From Branchiostoma floridae (lineage: Eukaryota > Chordata > Leptocardii > Amphioxiformes > Branchiostomatidae): 47,890 bases of DNA. A model generated the notes under the pieces. That model was not told the DNA's origin, made no database searches, and saw only the letters and a list, made by a program, of their open reading frames with translations. This document shows positions 32,391-44,409 of this stretch, in pieces (the first letter of the stretch is position 1; every line of letters starts with the position of its first letter). The stretch is taken from assembly GCF_000003815.2 (NCBI RefSeq), contig NC_049981.1, positions 29,833,535 to 29,881,424 on the forward strand. The letters run 5' to 3'. The position numbers were made by a program, and so were the translations under genes.

Positions 32391-32617
32391 GTCATTGACT
32401 TATCTGTCAACAACTAACCTTGACAGCAGTAAGACCATTCTTGGACCATTCTGAGGTCTTCAACAATAAGTACATTCCAGCCATACTGCAGAGAGCCCAC
32501 GATCACAGAACATGGCAAATATTTCCACAGCCACTTACATCGGCAAAATCCTTGACTCATGACGTGAGGCAGCAGCCTTCACAAAGCTACTGACCCAAGT
32601 GAAGGACAGAACACCTA

Positions 32618-33066
32618 TTGCCATACATACAGGTACAAACATTCCACCTGTAGCCATACATACAGGTACAAACTTTTCACCTGCAGCCATACATACAGGT
32701 ACAAACATTCCACCTGTAGCCATACATACAGGTACAAACTTTCCACCTGTAGTCATGCATACAGGTACAAACTTTCCACCTGTAGCCATAAATACAGGTA
32801 CAAACTTTCCACCTGTAGCCATACATACAGGTAAAAACTTTCCACCTTTAGCCATACATACAGGTACAAACGTTTCACCTGTAGCCATACATACAGGTAC
32901 AAACTTTCCCACCTGTAGCCATACATACAGGTACAAACTTTCCCACCTGTAGCCATACATACAGGTACAAACTTTCCACCTGTAGTCATGCATACAGGTA
33001 CAAACTTTCCCACCTGTAGCCATAAATACAGGTTTGAGATTTTCACCTCTAGTCATACATACAGGT
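32618..33066. repeat. Minisatellite, 33-bp unit, about 13.5 copies
   Basis: Unit core GTAGCCATACATACAGGTAC then AAACTTTCCACCT. 33 is a multiple of three and the unit lacks stops in several frames, so overlapping 97- to 173-codon ORFs appear on both strands with 11-residue repeats. These ORFs are by-products. A few late units carry one extra C, which breaks the plus frame. ATACATACAGGTAC would allow small hairpins. Confidence 0.95.
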
Positions 33067-33081
33067 CAGCTATGGGGGCAT

Positions 33082-33414
33082 CAGGGTTCTAGCCAGGATT
33101 TCATTTTAGCGTAGTGGGAATGGTGTGGAAGAGGGGTCTTGGCCCTTCCACGGTGAGATTTTGAAAATGTAGAGTTAAAAGTTGGCACTCTGTTAACATC
33201 ACATGTAATTTGAAGGATTTTCTGGTTAGTTTTAAGGGTCATATCATCATTTTTCATTGTTCAGACATTGATTAGACATTGTTGAACAAGCAAATGATAG
33301 CAAAACACCACTACACTTAGTTAAAAATTAGCGTAGTGGCCCTTATTTTAGCGTAGTGGTCACAAATTTTAGCGTAGTGACCCACTACGCTAAAATGCAC
33401 TAGCTAGAACCCTG
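33082..33414. mobile_element. hAT-like MITE, 333 bp
   Basis: It opens CAGGGTTCTAGCCAG and closes with its inverse CTAGCTAGAACCCTG. Just inside are ATTTTAGCGTAGTGG and CCACTACGCTAAAAT. CAGGG ends are typical of hAT elements. The outside words GGGGGCAT and GGCATC only partly agree, so the target duplication has decayed. Multiple TTTTAGCGTAGTGG copies lie within. Confidence 0.75.
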
Positions 33415-33419
33415 GGCAT

Positions 33420-34690
33420 CTTTTGTACAAATGCTCACAGATGCCAACTCTGGAGATGTCTGTGTTACACGAATTTTAAATTTTTGCTAAGAAAGAATGC
33501 ATGTACAAATGTATGTTAAGGTTCACCTCCAATTTAGCAATCAAGAGTTTCAAGTCAATACATCAATCTGATGTTATATATAACGTAAATCAAAGAGTGG
33601 ACGTAAGGGGGTTATTCGCTATGAAGACACTTTGAAAAGCCTTCCTTTTTTTGTTGTACAAGGTTCGTCATGCTGAACTTCCCTGCTATTTGAACCATGC
33701 TGACCATTTAGAGGCTCAACACGTGCCCTGTTTTCGTAACCTTTATGACACTGCGATAAGCTTTCAACACCTGGAGAGACCAGGTGAGTCAGAGGAATCC
33801 GCGATCCTTTTCAACAACTAGGTTCAGTCTTTCAACACGCACATCTTTCTCCATTTGTTGTGACACAAAAAAAACACAACAGTTTCGTATTGTTACCCTA
33901 CGAAGTCTTTTAGCAACCTTCTTTCCTTCTTTTTGTTTGATGAATCTAAAAGAACAGGAAAGAAGTTCTGTAGTATTTGTGTGGTCTACAGTACATGTGG
34001 ATGACTCACTGTGAACTTGCAAGTTAGGCAACTTAAATTAGACCGTAAACATCCTCACTATGTTCTTGTCAACATTAAAGAGAGGTGAGACTTTCTCTTG
34101 ACAAATACTTGAAATAAATGTCAAAATTTCAAACCCTCTGCATTTGACATTTCTGCCTCTTAACCTTCAATACGCCTCTTAAGGGTTTCCCGTGTCAATT
34201 AAAACGTTTCCGTTGTCCACTTAGACCCGGGCGCAGATTTCCGACCGAGGTAAATATCTCCAGTGTCGGACCCAAGAGCTGTGTTGACCACTTAAGTGTT
34301 GTGTCAATACCGCGCCTGACAAAGGAGGTGGAACTCCCGTTTACACTAAGTAAATCATGTCAACAATCTGAAGGTAAACAGGTAAACACGGCCCTGCCAA
34401 TCTCAATAAGGACCCCGACCCCTCCTCTACGTAGCTGTCATCACTTCGCGGGACTTAAGTTTTCAAAGTCCTTGGGAAATTATAGTGGTAGACTTGTGAG
34501 CGACATCGTACCGCGTGTATCAAGTTGTTCAAAGGACGGTTTATGTGAAAGGGAGTAGGCACGAATGAATCGGCCCACCCGAGGCCACATTCTTGCAGGC
34601 ACTCTGTTCCTGAATGGGGCACTCCAGCCCACCTTTGCAGGTCAAACAAGTGTAACGTTTGTAACATTGTCAACAAGATCGGCAAACAAC
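33420..34690. other. No gene recognised
   Basis: Becomes GC-richer towards 34.2 kb, approaching the CpG-rich patch. No supported exon. Confidence 0.5.
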
Positions 34691-34950
34691 ACGGTCCGCT
34701 GACAATGGCGACTTTCGCGAACACCACGCTCGAGTTGCCCGTCACCACGGGGCACGGCGAGGAATGTAACCCGCCGCGAACGGATACCGCGCCGGCCCAG
34801 AAGACAAGCCGCCGTGCCTGTTGCCAGTAACACGGGTTTGCTTTGACTTCCGAAAAATATCTGCTTCGATACACAAAAACGACTGACCCGGTAGTGACCC
34901 TGCTTTAATAGCCCTTAGCCGGGTTTGACCCGCACACCGTCGTCTTTCAC
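34690..34950. promoter_or_regulatory. CpG-rich patch, possible promoter region
   Basis: CpG is dense here (GGCACGGCGAGG, CCGCCGCGAACGG, CGCGCCGGCCC) in an otherwise CpG-poor window. No TATA box or initiator could be fixed. It may mark the start of a gene on either strand. Confidence 0.35.
34705..34830 (+). CDS. Candidate first coding exon, short ORF in the CpG-rich patch
   Basis: ATG sits in a strong context (GACAATGG) and opens 41 codons: MATFANTTLELPVTTGHGEE, later TSRRACCQ and TAA. A weak donor (CCA/GTAACA) just before the stop could join it to a downstream exon. The paired cysteines after Arg-Arg would suit palmitoylation if a membrane segment follows. No family is recognised and no second exon found. 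It may be a chance ORF in GC-rich DNA. Confidence 0.25.
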   Translation: MATFANTTLELPVTTGHGEECNPPRTDTAPAQKTSRRACCQ

Positions 34951-34989
34951 GAACCTGAAAATTTACCCCGTGGCGACTGTAACACAACC

Positions 34990-35840
34990 TACTGCTGCAG
35001 GAAGCCTCCGGGCAAGGGCTGCTACCATCCAGAGGAAGATGAAGTGCTTCTCAAAAGAATGGTCATAGTTTTCAACACAAATACACAACAAGCAGGCCAA
35101 ATCTCTTTTATATTGTTTGAAGTTGGAGGATAAGGGGGAGGGGGTGTCAACTTTCTATGAGGAAAGACCAAGTATTACTTCCTTAAGCATGCCAGGTAAC
35201 AAACTGGTTGATTGGTACAATTTTCAACTTCTTCAGTAAGGCTCTGAGGTTTGCAACAAGAAACAAAATTTAAAAAAAAAACACACTAGCAGTTGAAGGA
35301 AAGGAGGGTTGTCATTTTCCTATGAGGAAAAACCAGGTCATAACTGCTTCATTAGATATTGATACATTCGTTAACTTCTTTGCTAAGTCTCCTTGGTTTC
35401 CATACCACGGTACTCAAAATACTAATCACTTCATCACTCCATGATATCACTGACCAGAATCTGTTCCATTCATTTTGCAACCAAGAAACTCACTACACTG
35501 CAAAAAAACACTAACCATTCCTACAGACTGTTTTCACTGAAATCCCCATGCATCCATTACTGGACAAAAGAGTCTCTTGGCGACATCACTCTTCTACAAA
35601 TGATCCTTTTTGCAGAGACCACTTCAATGTTTCTTCAGTACTCTCTAGTCTCTACCAGACTGATTAAGCCGGCTGTGACAGAGAGAATTTTTGCCAGGGG
35701 AGTTGGTTGGCTGTGCATTTCACCTTAGCGTGAACTGACTCCCCTGGCCAGTTTCCTAATTTTCTTTTTCAGAATTCTATGATCTCCATACCCCGTAGGA
35801 AAGCCTGGTGGATGCTAAGCATTCTCCCTTCAGCTGAATG
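34990..35840. other. Nothing recognised
   Basis: Noncoding sequence without repeat partner or supported exon. Confidence 0.5.
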
Positions 35841-35845
35841 TTTAA

Positions 35846-36045
35846 GGCCACACCAATTGTTGGTTCTCGGCTTTTTTTTAAGGGAAGATATAGCAATAGG
35901 ACATCATAAAGCTTTAGGCTTTAGAATATGACTGTATTCACCCCTGGTCATAAAACTGAGTGCACCAAGGCAAACACCTGGTCCTCAGGCCTTATTATTG
36001 TTATGTTTTTCTAGTTAAGGGTTTTTTGAAAACAGGAGAACCCCA
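35846..36045. mobile_element. GGCCACACC-family MITE with TTAA at its left end, right end decayed
   Basis: TTAA immediately precedes GGCCACACCAATTGTTGG. The interior matches 20444-20520 (CATAAAACTGAGTGCACCAA). The right end AACAGGAGAACC stops short, and unrelated sequence follows. Confidence 0.65.
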
Positions 36046-36049
36046 GCTG

Positions 36050-38000
36050 ACTGTTTAACCAAGTGTGAGAAGTGGGGGAGGCTGTTCCAGGTCTTGCTGA
36101 AAGCTGGCAGCGGGCCCAGCCTGGAGGCCAAGTTCCCAGGTCCTGCCTCCTGAACCGAGCTCTCATGGGTCAGGGATAGAGGATGGCTTTCTCTGCAGGG
36201 AGTGCATATGAAATATGGATGCCAGAAATCAGCTAGTAGCAATACATGTACAAGAGCGTGGTTGGATTTTGGTATGCAACTGTGATTGCAAGTAGGGAGG
36301 ATACCTTTTGAACTTTTTAATCTACTGAACGTAGACCTAAAGCATAGAAGACGAGGTCCTCCTACAACAGAAACTTTTGAAAAAGGAACTGAGAGCTGAG
36401 GGAGCTTGCTGGATGCAAATCGCAGTGGAAGAAGATGAAGAAAGAAGGAATGCAGTTGTAGGACATTTTTACAACTGCAGATGCAGAAACCAGCAGATGA
36501 TCATCATTCTAATGATACCCCATACAATTACATATAAAAGATTTTTCATTGCATTTTGAGCAACAACAAGACCTTCGCTTTAATTAAAAAGATAAGACAA
36601 ATAGTAGTTGAAAGGTATATACATGTAATTATGATTGATGTCTCCCTTGCACATCGAGAAGGAAGTGCAGTCAGTCAGCTGTAATGTGCAGACTGTGACC
36701 CCAGCACCAAAGTCAGTGAGCCCGCGGCCATAAAGGCAGTCTGAACGAGGGAAATGTGGAGAATTTCACATCTACACATTTCTGACCCCTGTTGCACTTT
36801 CTGCTTTCACATCGTTTCATGGAACACATAAATCTCGCATCCCTCCACTCAAGGTTAGAAGTTAGATTCACAGAGAGGATATTTTGCTGTCCTACACAAT
36901 ACCATAGCCTGGGAGGATGACTTACATAATGCTGGCTACTACTGTTAGATTATTATATAAGGTAGACAGCTACTCAAGTTTTCAACATCAAATGTTGCAC
37001 TTCAAAGAGATAGAGGTTAACATAACTTTAGGGGATTCTCCACAATCTCCAGGGTACGGTGTTGGTAAATTTATTGAGCGGGAAAATGACAAGACAGAAT
37101 AGAAGACAAAGGCAAGAAAAAAAGAATTTCCAATGTCATCACATACATATGCTGTTCTATTGTCAATAATTATCATATTGAAACTTTTGCAGTGGTTTCA
37201 TGTTCACGGCTTTCATAGTAAACCATTTACCACAAACTTAAAACCACTGCCAAAATGGGTGCTCTGTCTCCTGGCTCCTGCCCATCTACCCATTTGCATC
37301 AACTGCAAACTACATTTTCTCCCCTTTCCAAAAGAAATTCCTGCAAACTTGAAAGGGATTTACAGTATGTTGGTTACACATTCACACTTTCTATTGGATG
37401 AGGAATGATTTGGAGAGGCTGCAATGATTCCAGCCCATATCCTGCCTACCCATGCACATCCTCTAGATAGCTCCATCTACCCTCTCATGACTTATGGATC
37501 TTTTAGCCCGTCTACACTTTTGTTATCAAAAGTTGATGAGTCTAAATTTTTTTTCCACGATTTTAACTTTCATGACACTGAAGCATTATTACCAACGTAT
37601 TTCATACGACCTTCTCCGGCCAAGGTCAAGCCCTTCCCACACAGGGTATGAATTGTTCATCCCAATAAACTTAATAATAGATCCAACAGACAACGCTGTA
37701 TCTGTGAGTATCTGTTTTTCACTGCGATTAGAGCCACGCAAACTTGTTCCGTCACAGTCTGGCGAGTGTGCAGTACAGCCAGGCAAGTTGAAGTTGCCCG
37801 GTAATACTTTCTGACAATGCACGATTAGGGTCTGAGTGGAATCAATAGAGGAATTGTTTAACATTGGGCCACCAGCACAGAGGTATGAATCAACCCAAAT
37901 GGCTTGGTCCTGCATGTACAAAATGTAGGGCGCAGAGTTTACTTCAAGTGATCCATTTTGGTACTGGAATTATCATTATTTTATGACAAAAGTGTCAGCA
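36050..38000. other. No gene recognised
   Basis: At 36060-36240 a minus frame reads PAFSKTWNSLPHF, faintly like the end of a LINE reverse transcriptase but too short to call. The rest shows nothing. Confidence 0.4.
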
Positions 38001-38009
38001 AAAAGGTAA

Positions 38010-38245
38010 AGTACTAGTAGTAGTCCTATAGCAGTAGGGGAAGTTAGTTGTTAGCCACTGTGTCTAGGGCATTAGAAGGCATAGCCTATCCCTCTCCTTC
38101 GACTTGAGTCTTTGAGTGAGGAAAGTTGTCTTAAGTTAAGTATCTTTCCTAAGGACTCAAGGTCTAGCAAAGCCAGGAATGCCAGAAATTGAACCCTTGA
38201 CCCCTCAATCCCAATGTCCAGCTGCCTCTCTATTGGACATAATCA
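38010..38245 (-). mobile_element. tRNA-derived SINE, minus strand
   Basis: The plus strand reads TTAAGTATCTTTCCTAAGGA, then ATTGAACCCTTGACCCCTCA and CCAGCTGCCTCTCTATTGGA. The inverse gives AGAGAGGCAGCTGGACATTG and GGTCAAGGGTTCAATTTC, a tRNA-like A box and B box in the right order. The phrase with '...CTAAGGACTCAAGGT...GAACCC' is typical of SINEs in marine animals. Confidence 0.55.
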
Positions 38246-38249
38246 CTAA

Positions 38250-39060
38250 CTTCTTCTTGTATTCGTTCATGAGATCAGAAACTGTTAAGTAATTTCCGTG
38301 CAACTCCTTCTAATTTCTATATTGTTATATTGTTCAATATCTACTTTTCAGCCCATCTGTTAGTATGATATGACCAAAAACAAATCATAGGGACCCCGGT
38401 TTGAATTATGATGGGGCTAACCTAATATGAAATGAGTCTTCATATTGCTGATCCCATATAACTAATTCTGTGAATTGTCAAAACAACTTTAACACATGTA
38501 TCAAGTTTGACATTAGGTCATACTGATTCGATTACATGGGTGACCAGAAATGTGCATTAATCCATTGTGCAATGAACTGGCTTCTACTATATACGCTTTT
38601 TTGAAACGGATGAAAATAGATGCACATGATAAGGTCATCCATATAATCAAGTCAGTGTGGCCAAGAATTATGAAAAAAAAAATGATATGTTACTGGACCT
38701 CTATAACTAGTAACTTGACTAATATACACACTGACACATTTAAACCATAACTTTGTCTTCCTGAGTGGGTATGAAAGCTCGAAAATGTCAACAGTATCAC
38801 TTCCATACTTTGGAATTTAATTTGCTGTCATCAGATGTTCGGTAGGTATATCTATAACACTCTGAAGTCACACAAACATAATTACACCCCATCAGGGTCC
38901 ACTTATCAAGTGATGGATGTAATAATTTCCATGTTTCTCATGGTGGGATGAGTCAGGAGTGACAAAAGAGATCATCCTGGGAGGGTTTCTTAACTTAAGA
39001 GGCCATATCCAGTTATTTACTTGGTTCTCTGACAGTTCAGATTGAAACTTGAAGTCAGCA
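38250..39060. other. Nothing recognised
   Basis: Noncoding AT-rich sequence. Confidence 0.5.
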
Positions 39061-39067
39061 AAAATAT

Positions 39068-39250
39068 AGTATAGTAGTCTGTTTTTTCACTGATTGGTCT
39101 CTAAAAATGAGTGAATTAAGGAGTGTCATCGAACGAGCGCTTTAGAAGCTCATTAACCAACTTCACCACCAAAAGATTTCAATATACAGTTCCCCAGACG
39201 GGTAGCAGAAGTGAAAGTAGGAGCAACTACTACAGTATAGTAGTCTGTTT
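39068..39250. mobile_element. Repeat copy flanked by 17-bp direct repeats
   Basis: AGTATAGTAGTCTGTTT occurs at 39068-39084 and 39234-39250. The inside (TGATTGGTC, GAGTGAATTAAGGA, CATTAACCAACTTCAC, GTTCCCCAGACGGGTA) matches 40408-40545, so it is one copy of a dispersed element. Confidence 0.65.
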
Positions 39251-39499
39251 CTGCTTTCCTAGGCCTAAATGCAGTTGGACTGGACAAAGTCACTGCCATT
39301 GCCTCAGTCGCACATAATCAATGGCCTGACTCCGATTCCCTGTACAGAAAGGTCAGTAACTTTTCTCCCACCACAGGGACCCTTCCTAGTCTTTCAGCAG
39401 ACGTACCTACTGCCAGCCACTGTTTCAAGGCTGAGACCTTGATTTGTCACCGTTTGACATGAGGAGGGGTTGAAAGTCCTCATACACCTGGACGTTGAC

Positions 39500-39866
39500 C
39501 CACACCAAATTAATTCTTCGGTTCTTGGACTTTGTAGGAATAAAAACTGGATAATAAACATAATGAAAACAAAACCCAAGGACCAGGTTTATGCCTTGGT
39601 GGACTTCAGTTTTATGGAGTGAATACAGTCATTGGTGTGTCACTGACGAAGGACACCAGATGGTTATCTGAAACATCTGATGTTTCCAAAATCATATGCA
39701 GTTGCTTGAGTAACTTCTTTTTGGCATATCTTATTACTTGGAAGTTGGATGTCTAACCTTCATCGACGAATATATACAAGCTTTCCATCCTGCCCGTTGC
39801 TTTTTCATGATCTCCGCTTGCTGTATCTTCCAAAATATGAGAACCAACAGCTAAAATATCGTGGCC
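39500..39866. mobile_element. GGCCACACC-family MITE interrupted by another repeat
   Basis: The left part (CACACCAAATTAATTCTTCG) and the right part (ATGAGAACCAACAGCTAAAA then GTGGCCTTGA) belong to the GGCCACACC family. Between about 39635 and 39772 lies a copy of the CACTGACGA/TTAGACATCC family, so one element is inserted in the other. Confidence 0.65.
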
Positions 39867-40297
39867 TTGAATCGCACAACTAGTGACGTCTCTCGCCTGC
39901 TGACATTCAGAAGCCTCATCAGTCATCAGACAACTTCCTCAGAGCTTCTGCGGTTGACTTCCTTAAACCCAGACAGCCACCTTGATCTTCCCTATCTACT
40001 GCATTACCTTGACCCCATCCCAGGGGAACTGCTGGAAAATCTACCCTGATCTAGATCTTGATACACCTGTCCGTATCCAACCTCCATCTCCCCAGACAGG
40101 GCAGGTAACATGTGGAGGGAGGACCTCCCAAATAGAGAGTCATGACTGAAGATACTGTTCAGACTATCTGTCTGTCTACCTCCTTCTTGGTCACAAAGGT
40201 GCTGGAATTCCCGAAGGAAGGTTACCTTTACCAGTGGGTCTTTTATGGGAGGTGAAAGCCGTGTCTGGCATTTTTTTCAGGACTTTGCAGGACTGGG

Positions 40298-40582
40298 TAC
40301 CATCCAGATAGTAGTTTGCTCCAGCATTTATCATACACTATGTACAGTCGCTTCTCTGCTATTCCGCCAGGAAACCGTAACATCTCTGAAAATTTTGGAC
40401 AAGGGCGCTGATTGGTCCATACACATGAGCGAATTAAGGACTAACGTCATCAAACGAATGCTTTAGAACCCATTCCTTAATTTGCTCATTAACCAACTTC
40501 ACAACCAAAAGATTTGAATATACAGTTCCCCAGACGGGTATCAGAAGTGAGCATAGGAGCAAACTACTACCCGGATGGTACA
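40298..40582. mobile_element. Foldback MITE with TACCATCC ends
   Basis: TACCATCCAGATAGTAGTTT and (inverted right end) TACCATCCGGGTAGTAGTTT bound 285 bp. The interior is shared with 39068-39250, and a second inverted pair (GAGCGAATTAAGGA, TCCTTAATTTGCTC) lies within. Confidence 0.75.
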
Positions 40583-41325
40583 GCAGGCTAGGTTTACTGC
40601 AGCATCGCTCCAGGATTGGTGTCTGTCAAATTTATGTCCCGACAGGTGTCATACCTAAGCAGTCCCACCGTAACCCACCGATCATAAACAACATTACCCT
40701 GATTCTGTTATGCAGTAAATAAAGCTACCTACATACCAAAAATCCTGGCAATCCGTCAGCCCCTTTTTGAGCAATTCTTGCTCTAAAAAAATTGAACAAG
40801 AATGCCCATGCAGTTACAGAACAATCTGCTAGGGGTCTCAAACTTATGTCACTTCTTCTACTAAGTTCTAGTACACAAGCGCTCTCTACCACTCCAATTT
40901 GCTGGCTTCAAATCAAAAGATACAAAAACAGGAAGTTCCACTGTAATACCATAACAAGTCGTGAGGGGACCAAGAATCTAATCATTTCAACGTCTCGCGA
41001 TATGCTTATGACTGCAAGCGCCATGGGTGTCCTGCCCCCTACGCTCTAGACCCCTCCCGACATCTCCGCAGATATCGGTAAAAATTGTGTCTAGATTGGG
41101 CCTTATAATTTCTACATGTATACCTGCATCCTGACCAATATCCCCTGCAGCTGTTGGCAATAAAAAACATATTAATCAGCTTCACATTCTGTAAGTGGAG
41201 CCACAGCAATCATACGGTCATCAAATACCATGTAAGTAGGCATTTAATGGTGGGAACCAAGGAAATCCTTTATTTCAACTTGGTAGGTCCCTAAAGCCAG
41301 CAGTGTATGAGAGGGTTAAGGTATG
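40583..41325. other. Nothing recognised
   Basis: Noncoding sequence. An 85-codon ORF at 40792-41049 has no recognisable feature. Confidence 0.5.
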
Positions 41326-41329
41326 CACG

Positions 41330-41365
41330 GAAATTTGAGAATCAACAGCTAAAATTGGTGTGGCC
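41330..41365. mobile_element. Right-end fragment of the GGCCACACC MITE, TTAA-flanked
   Basis: TTTGAGAATCAACAGCTAAA then TTGGTGTGGCC followed by TTAA. Left end missing. Confidence 0.55.
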
Positions 41366-42036
41366 TTAAACAACCTTGTCCTAGCATTACTGGTTACCTG
41401 GATACCAGTACTCCACCAAAACTCACAGGCAGTTCAGAAACATCACCACTTGTCACAGATGACTCTTGGTGTCCATGAGACAGTGGCAAAGATAGATCGC
41501 CCCAGAAGGACCTGTGACTCTCTCTTGTCTCTTACTTCCTAAGGAACAGTAGCCACTTCCAGGCACTCACACTCACACAGACATGTCTGAGAGAACAACC
41601 TTGTACCCGTCAAAGTGTCCTCCAGTCAAGTGAACAGAAGATTCCAACTACATGTTTGGATAAGGTGTGACTATGAAGAGGAATACAAGTGCACAAGCTA
41701 CAAACTCTGCCAAAAAACAGCAGACATTCATTCATTCATTCTGCTCTGCCAAAAGCAACATACAAACTTATCACAGGACCAGCTTCACTCCTCTGGCAGT
41801 GTCTGATACTATCTTATTATGCTACCGTAGGATCTGCTTGGAGATTACATGTATATACTGACAACACAGAGACACTGGCGAACATCAAGGCCACTATCTC
41901 TAATGAGAATGCATTGGACCTTAGGGAGTTGCAAGACAAGATCAGGTTCCTAGACTCAACATCGCTGTGGAAGACAGTTGCCACCAGCCTTTAGGTCTCA
42001 GCATCTCATAGGTCTCTTCAGAAGAAGTTCAAGCTG

Positions 42037-42160
42037 AAGGTGACAGGAGGGTCTGAAGGGGGTTTCCATAGTTTGAAGGTGGCAGGAGGGTCTGAGGGGG
42101 GGGGGTTCCAAAGTTTGAAGGTGGCAGGGGGGTCTGAAGGGGGTTTGCAAAGTTTAAACC
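42037..42160. repeat. G-rich minisatellite, about 41-bp unit, three copies
   Basis: AAGGTG(A/G)CAGGAGGGTCTGA then GGGGGTTTCCATAGTTTG is repeated three times with runs of 5-10 G. Closely spaced G runs on the plus strand could form quadruplexes. Confidence 0.85.
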
Positions 42161-42164
42161 GTTG

Positions 42165-44355
42165 ACACATGCAGAAGACATGTAGTTTTAAGGATAGGAT
42201 TCATATCTATCCTCTTCATCTGTTTGGATCACAGATATTCAGGTGTACGTTTTTGTATCTTGTCTTGCCACTAATGGAATTTCAGCATTAGAACTATCAA
42301 TGTTATTGAAAAACACAGAAATGTGTGCAAATTTCTTTAAACTGTGGTGAAAGTTGTTTTTATGCCTGTTGATGCAATGGATGGATACAAAAGGGCATCA
42401 GGACTCAAGTTTTCCTACTAAAACCCCTCTCAGACCCTCAATGTCCAACAGGTGTGGAAGCTCAGGAGATGACATAGTTCTGACCAGAGACAACAGATCC
42501 AAGTATGGGTCAGCAATTTACCAACGAAGTACTCCAGGTCTCTTTTAAGCCATTAGGTCCTTGGTCATCTGAACTAACACAGGACACTTAAGTGGTCAAT
42601 ATATCACCAAAACCACAATGAGTGGCCTGCTCCAAATGCATTAGGACCTATTCATAGTAAATCATGTTGTCCACAAACTTTAGTAAGCTGTGGTTATAGG
42701 GTCGGAAAGACAAAATTGGGTCAAAGAGTACATTTGGGGTAAAATCTAACACTGAAAAGAATACTTATTTTTCTTTTAGGGGCTTGTGCGATAACTACAA
42801 CTAAAACTCAGCGAGCGCACCAAGAACTTAACAAAACACTCCTTTCAAAGAAATCATGGAGTTTTGAAAAAACATATTATGCCATGTAGCTGATCTATGC
42901 TAGTGTTTTTCACACAGATTACTTTTTTTAGCAGTGCTCTCATAAGTGTGATATGATCCAGGCCCTGGTTTTAAAAGCACTTTCAAGGTAGTTTTGTTTA
43001 AACACTTCAAAACTGCCAATATCCCACACCACTTGTACATTCATTGAGTGTGAAGGAATACAGCTTCTTTCTATATGCATATGGAATTCAATTTCTTCCC
43101 TCTCTGACTCTATCAACGAACTGTTTTCAGTGATATTTTAGTATTTGTATGATCTGTGCTGTTCCACTATTGTGTAGTTTTGGTAGTGGGTCAAGAGCAA
43201 AGTCTATGTGGCCTTCAAGTTCAACTGATTTCAAGTTCAACAGATTTAAGTAAACTTTCAAAGTTCTTTCTAAACATAAAGGCTCTGTTCTTCTTCTGTT
43301 GGCAGATGCAAACAGCACACAAGCTCTGGTAACAGGGAAAGACTAGAGTGACCATAGCCTTGGGTGTTACAGGTTATGTCCACACAAACTTCCTCCCTCC
43401 CTTCCCTTTTCTGTATTTTCTTAGAAGTCCTGTGGGATGGGGTTCTAATCCTAGACAGCTTCTGTTTCTTCTCCACACAAACTGCACATCACCCTGGGTA
43501 AACACTTTGTGATTGATGAGGCAACATCTAAACATCCCACTCACATCAGGCTACCACAACACAGGGCTAGGGAGCCTTGGATTCATATCCCAGAGAAAAA
43601 AAAAGTTTTCAAGAGCATTGTGAAATTAGTAACATTAACTACAAATGTTGGACCCTGTTTCTGAGGTGTTCAATCTGCGGATAGCTACAATAATTTAAGG
43701 GATATCGTCCCCACAATCTATAATGGGGCATTCCTCAGAGTGATGCCACTACTGAGTGGAAAGCATAAGTGCCAAAGCTTGACAGGTAAATGACTGTACT
43801 ATATATTTAGTATAGGCTTACTTTTAGCCTATTTGGAGAAACTTCAAAATAGACCTCATTTTTCCTGTCAATGCGACGTTGTTACTTTAAAGTGTCATCA
43901 CTGTATTTGTGACATTCTTTCAAGTCTGGAATTGGAACAACTGAATCATTTAATAGTTTCCTTTTTTTTCTCTTTATACAGTTCATATCTACCAGACATC
44001 CAAGGACCCACTCAAATTCCTGTGGGTAAATTTTTGTCCATCCCAACAAGAATACAGGCTTGAGTCTGCCGTGTTTGAACCATCGTTAAGTGAAATGACT
44101 TGTAAAAAATGCACAGGAAGAAAATTTAAATGTGCCTTTCCATCCGACACTTTGGTACACTTAATTATCGTGGTTTTCCAAGTGAAATTGTTCTATCCTA
44201 CATCGTCGTCGGAAGGTTCTAAGGAAGGAAGGAAGGAGGGACAGGATCTTGTTGCAGGGAGAGAACATCAGAGCATTCCTGCGAGCCCGGCCAAAACTTG
44301 TACACTCCCCTGGGAAACGGGTGTCACCCTTGCTAAACACCCTGTCCACTCCGCT
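42165..44355. other. No gene recognised
   Basis: Small ORFs on both strands without domains. A GGAAGGAAGG run lies at about 44222-44236. Confidence 0.5.
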
Positions 44356-44364
44356 TCCTGAGCC

Positions 44365-44404
44365 AGCTATGATTCAATTAGACTCTGAGCTATGATTCAA
44401 TTAG
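44365..44404. repeat. Direct repeat of AGCTATGATTCAATTAG, 23-bp spacing
   Basis: The 17-bp word occurs at 44365-44381 and 44388-44404. Confidence 0.85.
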
Positions 44405-44409
44405 CCCCG

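Noticed and set aside
32535-33056. 173-codon minus-strand ORF and a 117-codon plus-strand ORF with 11-residue repeats
   Set aside because: Both are read-throughs of the 33-bp minisatellite. Frames on both strands are open because the unit lacks stops.
32618-33066. CRISPR-like regular repeat
   Set aside because: Units are contiguous without unique spacers, the host is animal, and no cas genes exist. It is a minisatellite.
34455-34874. 139-codon minus-strand ORF in the CpG-rich patch
   Set aside because: All frames lengthen where stop codons are rare in GC-rich DNA. No ATG-started domain or signal is seen.
36060-36242. Minus frame with SKTWNSLP, like a LINE reverse transcriptase end
   Set aside because: Too short, and the usual basic and Arg-rich residues upstream are missing.
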